Source: Mesostigma viride
Lineage: Eukaryota > Streptophyta > Mesostigmatophyceae > Mesostigmatales > Mesostigmataceae
Direction of reading: 5' to 3'
NCBI GenBank assembly: GCA_009746045.1
Contig: RPFO01000082.1
Coordinates: forward strand, 2,256,506 to 2,320,505
Length of the DNA stretch: 64,000 nucleotides
Shown here: positions 9,896 through 18,179 of the stretch, piece by piece
Position numbering within the stretch: the stretch's first letter is position 1
Layout: each line of letters starts with the position of its first letter
Notes under the pieces: model-generated
The model's database searches: none
What the model was told of the DNA's origin: nothing
What the model saw: the letters and a program-made list of their open reading frames with translations, nothing else
Position numbers and translations under genes: made by a program

Positions 9896-12214
9896 CTATA
9901 TGGCTAAGCGGTATAGAAATTTTATTTTTCCCCTCCCCCCCACCGAGGCCACGGGAAGGGCCTCACACGGGAGAGAGAGTCCTACGTGAGAAAGGAGATC
10001 AGGCATGCGAACAGCTGTATGAAAGAGGTAGGCATAGGATTCATCATCAGGTAGTTCACCATAAGGGGTTACACCCATAGTAGTAGGAACTAGAGTAGTA
10101 TTGAGAACATCAAGGTCCTCGAAAAAGGAGTAGTCTGCACGACGAGAGAGTGCATCTGGTACTATGTTATCTACACCCTTGACATACTGAAGTTTAAAAG
10201 GGGAAAACTGTGCTAAAAATTCCATCCAGCGCGCTTGCCGAGGGGTAAGGTTGGGTTGGGAGAGAAGATGGGTAAGGGGACGGTGATCCGTTTGGATAAC
10301 TAATCTATAAGGATCTAGCTCACAGGGTTCATTCAGGCAGACATCAAATTGAGCACCTTTAAGAAAGTGCTGCCACGCGTGGCAACAATACACCACCGCT
10401 AAGAGTTCCTGCTGGTGTACGGGATAGTTACGCTCCGCAGGGAGCATTGTCCTAGAGATATACTCAATTGGCTGTAAGCCCTGACCCTGATCCTGGAGAA
10501 GGACGCCACCTATAGCTACCTTACTAGCATCTGTAGCCACAACAAAGGGTTTAGTAGTATCCGGTAGGATGAGTACAGGAGGGGAAAGGAGTAGGGATTT
10601 TAGGCACTGAAAAGCCGACTGACATTCACTACTCCAAACAAAGGGGATATCCTTCTTTAATAAATGATTAATAGGGGCTGCTATAGTTGCGAAACGCGGG
10701 ATAAAACGCCTATAGTAAGAAGCAATTCCTAGAAAACTACGTACACCTTTAACGTCGGTAGGGGTAGGCCATTCCTGAATTGACTTAGTTTTATCCGGGT
10801 CGGTAGCGACCCCGGCATCTGACAGAACGTGCCCTAAAAATGGGACACTCCTACCCGAACGCACTTTAGCACGGCGCGCCCACAAAGAATTTTCAGCCAT
10901 TATTTCTAATACTTTCTTTAAATCACGTAGGTGCGTTTCAAAATCAGGAGAGTAAATAAGAATATCATCTAAGTAAGCTTGAGCACAAGAACGGTCATGC
11001 TCAGATAAAGAAACAGAGGAGAAGGAAGGATCCTTTAGATCAGAGGACACCTGAGGAAGGTGAGAATTTCCCATAACAGGTCTAAGCACTTCATTCATTA
11101 ACATTTGAAAAGAGGCAGGCGAGTTACAGAGTCCCATAGCCGCTACTCTAAACTGGTAATGACCAAAAGGGGTAGCAAAGGCGGTTTTATGGCAATCCTC
11201 AGGAGCTATCCGCAACTGCCAAAAACCATCCGCACAATCCAGTACTGTGAAACAAGTGGAACCTTTAACCTTATTAAATATATCATCAATACGAGGTAGA
11301 GGGTATTTAGACTTCACAGTAATATCATTCAACTTCCTATAATCAGTAACTAGGCGAAACTTGCCATTTGGCTTAGGAACTAACAGGACACCAGCTGAGT
11401 AGGGAGAGTTACTAGGCTCTATCAATCCTGCTTCTAATAATGACACTAAAATCTGTTTTAGTTCCTTTAACTCGGTAGGGCCCATTCTATACATCGGAGA
11501 GTGCGTAGGAACTGCACCGTCCTTGATAACTACACGGTGTAAAACAGAACGAGGAGGAGGATAAGAAGGAGTCTTTTCTTCAAAAACTTTTGAGGAATCT
11601 ATCACAGCCATGTATCTTACTATTTCATTTTCAGTAAATCCCACTCCTATTGTATCCACTGTGTTTATATCTATATCCACACTATTATTAGTGATAGGTA
11701 TCTCCTGTACTTCTAACTGAAGGAACATACATAATAAATATCCATATTCCTTTAGTTCAGAACGCAACTCATCATTGGACATTAATACTTCAGGTATAGG
11801 TCTTACAGGAGGATCAACAGGTGTAGGAGGAGTAATATCTACCAAGGATAAATTTTCCAATCTATAATGACGTTCCGGTACCCAGTAAGAGCTATCTGGA
11901 AACCAAATGACCATGGTATCATAATTAATAGTAATCTTATTATCCTGGTGCCAATCTAATCCTAGTAATACATCAGCGGTAGTGATAGGGCCTATAGTGG
12001 CCGTCAGGTTGACAGTACGTCCTTGTATAACCATGGGAAGGGACACCGTACCCGGGGAATGACTGGTGCGACCATCAGCATAATGAACAGTGACGGGTTT
12101 GGTGTGAGGGGTAGGGACTAGTCCTAAACGCCTAACTAGGGCCTCGCTCACAAAGGAGCTAGCCGCACCGCTATCTACCAACACAGAGACATTCAAGAGT
12201 TCATCAGCATGCAA
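9896..12214 (-). CDS. Protease - reverse transcriptase - RNase H (pol, Ty3-like)
   Basis: A 772-residue frame carries, in order, three domains. The retropepsin-like aspartic protease has 'VLVDSGAASSFV' near residue 11. The reverse transcriptase shows 'FTVLDCADGFWQLRI' and the catalytic 'YLDDILIY'. The RNase H shows 'FVVATDASKVAIGGVL' and the late 'TDHRPLTHLL...VPDALSR' segment. These process the polyprotein and copy the RNA genome. The frame begins at a non-ATG codon because the gag-pol junction is shifted, with a C8 run at 12,404-12,411. It ends at 9,896, just past a C7 run at 9,935-9,941. One base slip there reopens a frame that runs uninterrupted into integrase. All catalytic motifs look intact. 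Confidence 0.95.
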   Translation of the reverse strand: MHADELLNVSVLVDSGAASSFVSEALVRRLGLVPTPHTKPVTVHYADGRTSHSPGTVSLPMVIQGRTVNLTATIGPITTADVLLGLDWHQDNKITINYDTMVIWFPDSSYWVPERHYRLENLSLVDITPPTPVDPPVRPIPEVLMSNDELRSELKEYGYLLCMFLQLEVQEIPITNNSVDIDINTVDTIGVGFTENEIVRYMAVIDSSKVFEEKTPSYPPPRSVLHRVVIKDGAVPTHSPMYRMGPTELKELKQILVSLLEAGLIEPSNSPYSAGVLLVPKPNGKFRLVTDYRKLNDITVKSKYPLPRIDDIFNKVKGSTCFTVLDCADGFWQLRIAPEDCHKTAFATPFGHYQFRVAAMGLCNSPASFQMLMNEVLRPVMGNSHLPQVSSDLKDPSFSSVSLSEHDRSCAQAYLDDILIYSPDFETHLRDLKKVLEIMAENSLWARRAKVRSGRSVPFLGHVLSDAGVATDPDKTKSIQEWPTPTDVKGVRSFLGIASYYRRFIPRFATIAAPINHLLKKDIPFVWSSECQSAFQCLKSLLLSPPVLILPDTTKPFVVATDASKVAIGGVLLQDQGQGLQPIEYISRTMLPAERNYPVHQQELLAVVYCCHAWQHFLKGAQFDVCLNEPCELDPYRLVIQTDHRPLTHLLSQPNLTPRQARWMEFLAQFSPFKLQYVKGVDNIVPDALSRRADYSFFEDLDVLNTTLVPTTMGVTPYGELPDDESYAYLFHTAVRMPDLLSHVGLSLPCEALPVASVGGRGKIKFLYRLAI

Positions 12215-12389
12215 GAAGGGTCTACAACAGTGTGAGGGACGGTTAAACCACCATTCAAGAACATAAGAGGACGCACACGTAGTGGTAGGGAAGATTCAGC
12301 TCCTACAGAGGTTATAAAAACAGGCAGGCAAAAATTTTTATCTGGGGTACTATCTAAGGACCTGTCCAGGTTACCCCCGGCTGACAGGC

Positions 12390-15300
12390 CTACTGTTCCC
12401 CCTCCCCCCCCAAATCCATAGGAACTAACCCCGAAGAAGACCCTGGCGAAAAAGCCACTGCTGGAGGGTCACGAGGGAGCGAAGAGGGTGCGGGAGCCTG
12501 ATTATCATAGGGGAACCCTGGGGATCCTGTCTGCACAGCATTCAGCCTACTAGGGGTAGCTGAGGGAATGCGTCCTGAAGTAGGACGAATAGGAGCACGC
12601 TGAGGGGTACGAGGAGGGCGAGCGTCGGGATGAGGGGGAGCACCCGAAAGGAACTTGGGGCACTCACGTTTAAGATGACCTACTTCCTTACAATGATAGC
12701 ATGTGATATGAGAGACATCAAGGGCTGAAAGGTCAGTAACACAGATATCTAATTCTTCTACATAGGAGTTCTCCTCCTCAGGGGTAAGGATAATATTATT
12801 AATACGGGAACGGGTAGGAAGAGAAGGGGTGGTGAAGAAATCTGCTACACGCAAGAGATGCTGGCGCACATGCTTGAGGGGCAGATCAGTAAAACGGTAG
12901 GCAGAGAACTGGCGCTTGACTTCACGTAATAAGGTCTACTGAGGCCTTGGAGGAAGCGAGCACGTACTTCTGCACCCGACAAATCCCTAATTCGTACCAT
13001 CTGAGCATCAAACTCTTTCATATACTCCTTAAATGATTTAGTACCCTGCTGCAAGGTACCAAAGGCTAATCTATCCTGCCAATCTGAATCAGGAGGGACT
13101 AAATGGTTCTCTAAACGCTTAAACAATTCTGCTACAGAGTTAGGGTAGGCATGAGAGGCCAAAGACTCACACTGAATGAGGTTAGCAAGCTCAGGAGTAA
13201 TGCAGGTTGTAAGATAGTGAGGAACTAACACAGCATCAGAGAGACGCCATCTATTATGATTCTGCCACGACTCTGTGTTCTGGGTAAGCAACATAATAAA
13301 GGTGAAAAACTGTTGAGGGGTAGACTTGACATCCAGCTTGGGAAGGTTAGCAAAGAGGGGAAGAGCAGGAGGCTTAGGGGGATTAGAAGAGTCAGTTTTT
13401 CCCATAGGGCCACTATCTTCCACTGCTATATAAGCGGGATAGAAGGAAGGAAGAGGAAAAGTCTTGGGTAGGGGTCTAGAAGGGGCCACCGTTTCAGGCT
13501 GGTGCCCATAAGAAAAGGGGACAGTATATTGCTCACGAAGAGAGGAGTAGGCAAAATGATCATAATTTCTATCATCTAGGGGCATGGTGCTGAAATCACT
13601 GTTAACTCGTCGTCTGTCCCTGGTCCTCTACGGAGGACTGAGTTGAACTCAGTCCTCTCTAGAGGACCGAGTTTTTGGGTTTCGTAGAAAATTCGCCCCG
13701 GTCAGAATGTTTGACAAAAAAATTCTCTCAAAATTTATTCAAATACTACGTGAAAAGATCTTTCTTGGACATATTTTTGGGATTTTTTTGGATTTGGTAT
13801 GAGCGGCTAAATGTACGGTCAAAGTACAGGTGGTAAGGGTACTTTTCCACGTGAAACGCGAGTTCCGGAAATGCACGACCTAGCCATGGCGGCTCGCGCC
13901 CATGCATGCAGTTTACGTTTGCGGACGAGTTAGCTGTCCAAACTCAGGAAATAGATTTAACATGCCGTAAAGATGATAAAAGTACATTTTTAGCTCGCGG
14001 GGATGCGATTTACCCGGTGTCGGCACTGTTCTTGCTGGAAAAAACTGCGATATAAGGCAGGTCGACGGAATTGATGGCTGCGCTTGCTTTCCGGCGCAAT
14101 TTCAATGGCTGACAGGTTTCTTTCTACATTTTAACATGCATTGTATTAGAATAAATTGAGTGACAGTATAGATTTGAGTATTTCAACCATTCTGTCACGT
14201 CATGGTCTATGTGCCGCAAAGTGCCACTTTTGCGGGCACCGCCTGGGCCAAGGTAACGCCAGCCGTGCCAGGTAAAGCCGGATAATCGTTGCCTCTTCGT
14301 TTCTTGATGTTCGTACATGAGTTTAAGCTTGCGAGGCGTTGTCAGGTTCAAGTATTGATGCTCTTTCTTGACCGTTGCCTGCCCTCTCCAAAACCCCCTT
14401 TTCAGATGATGTTATCAGGCATTTGCCTTGACCCAGTGTAGTTGTGCAGGGTTTTAGGAGCTGTGCAGGTTTAAACACCTTCATATATGTTAGTTATTCT
14501 TTTGCTACGTTCATACTGCATGATTTTGAGGCCACGGGCCGCGTCAAGGGTGCATTCAAGCTTTTACGGGTGAGTGAAAAGTCTTGGTGACAAACCACTG
14601 CCATCATGTGCCAGCAACTATGTTGGCCACATCATGGCAAGGCAAAACAGTTATAGCCATATCTATTGTTGTTAGAAACAATGGAAATATGCTTAACCTA
14701 CCCATTATATTGGTGGTTGACACTTATAACATAACCCTTTGTTGGTAGGGTATCCAAGCCCATTCCCTACATGCATGCATAGGCTCTCACTACATGATAA
14801 GGTATGATATACCTGAAGTATGATGATGCAAGTGTGTTGTCCTGTAATGCTTGAAGGGAAATGAGTTGATTGGGATGGTTGGTGGCCACGATGGTGTGTA
14901 GTATGACCGCACTTACATGCTAGCAAAGTTAGCAAAAGCCCCATTCCTCTCCTGAGGACTGAGAGTTTTTTAATTGTTTCAGGCAGTTGCAGTGGCCAAA
15001 TCGAGCCCAGTTTTTTTCCACGTTTCAAGAACTATATTGTTTACATGCCTATATTTTTTCTTCATGCACGAGGATTTGATTGAATTTTTCCCACTCGTTC
15101 TTATCCCGAAAAATGCAAATTCGCGAGGGGTGCCCATCGTCCGTGTAATTTTCAGGTGTTCGGGTCAAGTTTTCACATATGCAGTATTTTTGCCAACAAA
15201 ATGACATCTAGTACACCCCCGATCCACATCAAACCATTTGGGATGGACCCCCCACCTAGTCGCTACACGCGGTTGAAAATTGTCAACTCAGTCCTCCTGT

Positions 15301-15848
15301 GAGGACTGAGTTGGGACAGACGACGAGTTAACTTCTAAATCAGCCACACGGGTAGGGACCTGGGCTGCCTCATAGGCCGTCTCAGGGTAGGACCAGGAAG
15401 CAGGTGGGTAAAAGGGAACTGCACTAGGGCGCCCAGAAGGGCCGACAGGGGCAGAGGCACGACCCGTGTTAAACGCAGGCATGGAAGGCACAGGGTGGGA
15501 AGGAGGCCTAGCAACATTGTTGGTTAGTGAGGACCTGTTGGGGGGTTGAGCCAAGGTTGCAGGAGGGACAGGGGCCTGGTTCAAGGTAAGGGAAGGGTCA
15601 TCACTAAATCTGACTTGCATACGTTGTTCATAGGTAGGAGGGGTAAGTGAGGGACGACGGCGACCACCAGCAACAGGAGAAGGAGGTGAGGTACGAAGAT
15701 TACCTTGAGGAGTGAGATGGTGTACCGTTTCCAAGGAGTCCCGTCGGTTACCGCGAGTGTTGTTATTGTTAATATTATTATTATTAGTATTATTCATAGT
15801 AGGAGTATTGGTAGGTATAGGCGACATGTTACCACCCACTGGATCCAT
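12390..15848 (-). CDS. gag of the Ty3-like element, interrupted by a 1.7-kb TIR insertion
   Basis: The N-terminal part (15,848-15,328) is rich in Asn, Pro and Ser. The reading frame enters the inserted element at the TTAA at 15,328. If the insert (13,606-15,327) is removed, it continues in the same frame at 13,601. The central part has a capsid-like pattern of helices and 'RARFLQGL'. A frame change near 12,925 leads to the C-terminal part, which carries a CCHC zinc knuckle 'CYHCKEVGHLKREC' and a Pro-rich tail ending at 12,390 next to a C8 run. Gag forms the particle and binds RNA. With the insertion present this copy cannot make full-length Gag. Confidence 0.85.
13606..15327. mobile_element. 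TTAA-flanked TIR element inserted in gag (piggyBac-like or mariner-like, non-autonomous)
   Basis: The ends are a perfect 15-bp inverted repeat 'CTCGTCGTCTGTCCC', each followed inward by a hairpin built of 'AACTCAGTCCTC' and its complement. Both sides are flanked by TTAA (13,602-13,605 and 15,328-15,331). Because GTTAAC is palindromic, a TA duplication cannot be excluded. TTAA would fit piggyBac, TA would fit mariner/Stowaway. The 1,722-bp interior shows no transposase-like frame. Removing the element restores an uninterrupted gag frame, which independently fixes its boundaries. Confidence 0.9.
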
Positions 15849-15972
15849 TTTTAATTAAATAAATGATTAGAAATCTAACTGAAAGCAACAAAGATAATGG
15901 ACAAGGCCTAATTTAAGGCAAGGAAGGAAAAGAAAAAGCTTTTAATGGCTTAAACGAAGGAAACTATTTAAC

Positions 15973-16365
15973 TCAATCCTTTTTAACAACAGTAATGGAT
16001 AGGGAACCAAATTCTAAGGTGAGAGGAGTATCTAAGCTAGATGAGGATGCAGCCCGTTTAGGGGGAGAAGAAGGAGGGGTAGCAAAGACTAGAGCTTCTA
16101 CTGGAGGACGACCATGAGGAATAGGGCGTACATGCAGACCTAAATCTGTTTGGCTATGATCTATAAGGAACTGCTGAGCTTCTTCGAAGGACATAAATTT
16201 CTTATACCTAATTACGTTGTATGCACGATTCTGAACGATCTTCCTAGCGTCGGACCACGAAAGGAAAATGGAGGACCATTGAGGCGTAATCACTACGTAA
16301 TATTTAGCTAGACTATTATCACTAGAAGAATGGGAAGGAGCAGTAAAAGATCGCCGCTGGCTCAT
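15973..16365 (-). CDS. RNase H1 N-terminal/viroplasmin-like ORF at the 5' end of the Ty3-like element
   Basis: A 130-residue frame starts with a clear ATG at 16,365 as the first ORF after the 5' LTR and leader, about 125 bp before gag. Residues 21-70 match the hybrid-binding domain of eukaryotic RNase H1, also found in caulimovirus protein VI. Key features are 'KYYVV', the central 'FLSWSDAR', 'RYKKF' and 'EEAQQFL'. In RNase H1 this domain grips RNA/DNA hybrids. No RNase H catalytic domain follows; the element's own RNase H lies in pol. A role in handling the reverse-transcription hybrid or in RNA packaging is inference. The tail is Ser/Pro-rich and ends with a short hydrophobic strand. Confidence 0.75.
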   Translation of the reverse strand: MSQRRSFTAPSHSSSDNSLAKYYVVITPQWSSIFLSWSDARKIVQNRAYNVIRYKKFMSFEEAQQFLIDHSQTDLGLHVRPIPHGRPPVEALVFATPPSSPPKRAASSSSLDTPLTLEFGSLSITVVKKD

Positions 16366-16870
16366 GGTAACGCACCTTGTTCTTGAGTAGTCACGATAGG
16401 AGTGGAAGGGGTAGGAGTCGACTTAGCTGGGTTATCTGGATCACCGAAATGACGAGGGCGACAACGGTCCAGCGCTCGTAGTCCTAAAGTCAGCGACCCA
16501 GTGAATTTCTGCGAGTGCGGCCGTCTAATGAGCAGCAGCACGAAGGAAAAGGTGGAACCTACCCAGACGCTAATCGTCTCTGAACAGTAATACTCCCCTA
16601 TCTAAGACAGGAAACAACCGTAAGCAGGAAAACAAGGCGAAGGACAGGCTAACTACGAAAGGGTTTATCCGCTGCGAGCAGGTCTAGCATCTAGGTAGAG
16701 CGTGTCCCGAAACGGGCAGCACTACTCTCCCAGCTTGAAGGCGACCCGCCCATTACCTATCAAGGACGTGTCGGCTTCGTATTCCTGGACGCGGAAGGGG
16801 TCTTGAAAAGGCGTATGTGGCAAGGGATCGTCGTCTTGTTCTCTACCTACTGAAGTTCCTCCGGAACCAT
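16366..16870 (-). other. Leader and putative primer binding site of the Ty3-like element
   Basis: The leader lies between the 5' LTR and the first ORF. Immediately inside the LTR, read on the minus strand from 16,869, is 'TGGTTCCGGAGGAA'. It starts with TGG, as expected for pairing with a tRNA 3' CCA end. I cannot name the tRNA with confidence. Confidence 0.5.
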
Positions 16871-17443
16871 TGTTACGCCGCGGATATCTACCTCCGCCTC
16901 TACCTCTAATGGGCCTGATACTACCTAAACTGGTCAGGCCTCCTCTACTCAAACCTCTGGCGAAAGACGAACGTGACGGAGCTGATCTCAATGCATTAAC
17001 GTATGTGTTACTATAATACGCCATACAACCATTTACCAAAACCCGTTTACTCCAGGAAAAGAGGAAGGAAACACAACTACACTGCCGTGACCCAAGCCTA
17101 TATGTGTTAATTCATTTAACACACGCCGAGTGCACACACAAGGGGTAGAACACGCATAAATGGTCACCAACGGTCCAACACGCTCGGGCCGACATGGCCC
17201 TCGCCTACAGATGCACGCTGGTCCACTACATCTACTGATGCACGCTGGTCCACTACATTCTACCAAAGGATCAGGACCACTAGTAAAGTACGCGGCGCGG
17301 CGCCCAACGGCACCCAATGTACCACAGTACTGTTACGAAGACAATAATGTCCCGGTAGGAGCCTAAACGTAAACCTAGGGACAACTGAGGCAAAAGACCT
17401 AATTTACGTCCGTAACTACAACGAATTGTTACGCGACGTAACA
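16871..17443 (-). repeat. 5' LTR of the Ty3-like element
   Basis: It is identical by eye to 4,941-5,513 and should hold the element's promoter. It ends at 17,443 and is followed by the CTGAG duplication. Confidence 0.95.
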
Positions 17444-17448
17444 CTGAG

Positions 17449-17750
17449 CTTCAGGGCAGTGGCGGAGAGCGGCCAGGGCCTTGCTTCGAATGGGGTCGGC
17501 CATTGCAGGTGATCCTCGCCAGCAGACAATCACGAGGTTTGTGAACCCCACAAACGAAGAGGAGTGCCAGCTCCTGGTGGCCAACTTCTTGGTTGAGAAC
17601 GCAATTTCCTTTCACGCGGCTCAGAGCCGCTCTTTCAAGGCGATGATTTCCGGCCTGAGTCAGTACAAAGGGCTGATCACTGCTCCCAGTCGGTGGCTGC
17701 TGGCAGGCAAACTTCTTCAGAAGCAAAAGACAAGGCAATTAGTTATTTGA
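17449..17750 (+). pseudogene. hAT transposase fragment downstream of the nested LTR element
   Basis: A short frame reads 'QQTITRFVNPTNEEECQLL' and then 'NFLVENAISFHAAQSRSFKA'. This resembles the segment that follows the BED finger in hAT transposases, where the chain enters the catalytic region ('F...A..IPF......F'). It lies in the same orientation as the finger fragment at 4,643. It was one transcription unit before the retrotransposon inserted. At least one frame change separates the two parts, and the frame stops at 17,750 before any catalytic residues. Confidence 0.65.
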
Positions 17751-18052
17751 ACATTCATGACCCATTTTGATATAGGATGATCAGATTTGATAGCTCGTTG
17801 TCTCATTCATGCATGGTAATGGTTGTCAGTGTTCTGACTTGACTGCACCTTGCCATGAGTGGTAACCATATTGCATAACTATACCCCAAAGCCTCAAACC
17901 CAAAAGGCCCATTCATAACCATGCTCTAAAGGCCGAATTGCACACTGTCGTATTTTGCCGTATTCAAGCCGACGTATTCTGCCGGGGTCTACGTATATAC
18001 CCGTATTTTGGAGGCCGACGTATTTGACGTACCGACGTATTTCACAACCTGG

Positions 18053-18060
18053 CACCTTAT
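18053..18060. repeat. hAT target site duplication, right copy
   Basis: 'CACCTTAT' matches 4,143-4,150 exactly. Confidence 0.9.
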
Positions 18061-18179
18061 TATGCTCATCAGCTTCTTGCGCCTTAGCCGACGTCTTGCA
18101 TGAGCCCACCTCACCTTTGTAGCATAAGCTATGCGCCTGACAGCCTCCCTATGGTACTGCACTGGTTGTATTGCATGCA

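Larger units (their letters stand above)
4941..17443 (-). mobile_element. Ty3/chromovirus-like LTR retrotransposon, complete with both LTRs
   Basis: Two 573-bp LTRs (4,941-5,513 and 16,871-17,443), identical by eye, bound a 12.5-kb element on the minus strand. LTRs begin TGTTACG and end CGTAACA. The flanking 5-bp duplication is CTGAG (4,936-4,940 and 17,444-17,448). Coding order on the minus strand is: RNase H1-N-like ORF, gag with a zinc knuckle, protease-RT-RNase H, integrase with chromodomain, then an extra ORF. RT-RNase H before integrase is the Ty3 order. Identical LTRs mean a recent insertion. The frame is nevertheless interrupted at several places, some at homopolymer runs, and gag carries a further TTAA-flanked insertion. 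Confidence 0.95.
4151..18052 (+). mobile_element. hAT-type DNA transposon remnant, host of nested insertions
   Basis: The left end (4,151) and right end (18,052) form an exact 18-bp inverted repeat beginning 'CCAGGTTGTGAAATACGT'. They are flanked by the perfect 8-bp duplication 'CACCTTAT' at 4,143-4,150 and 18,053-18,060. An 8-bp duplication is a hallmark of hAT transposons. Multiple AATACG/CGTATT motifs cluster just inside both ends, like the subterminal transposase sites of known hAT elements. Without the LTR retrotransposon and its duplication the element is only about 1.39 kb. It encodes just a BED-finger fragment and a short following piece of a transposase, so it is internally deleted and non-autonomous. 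Confidence 0.9.
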
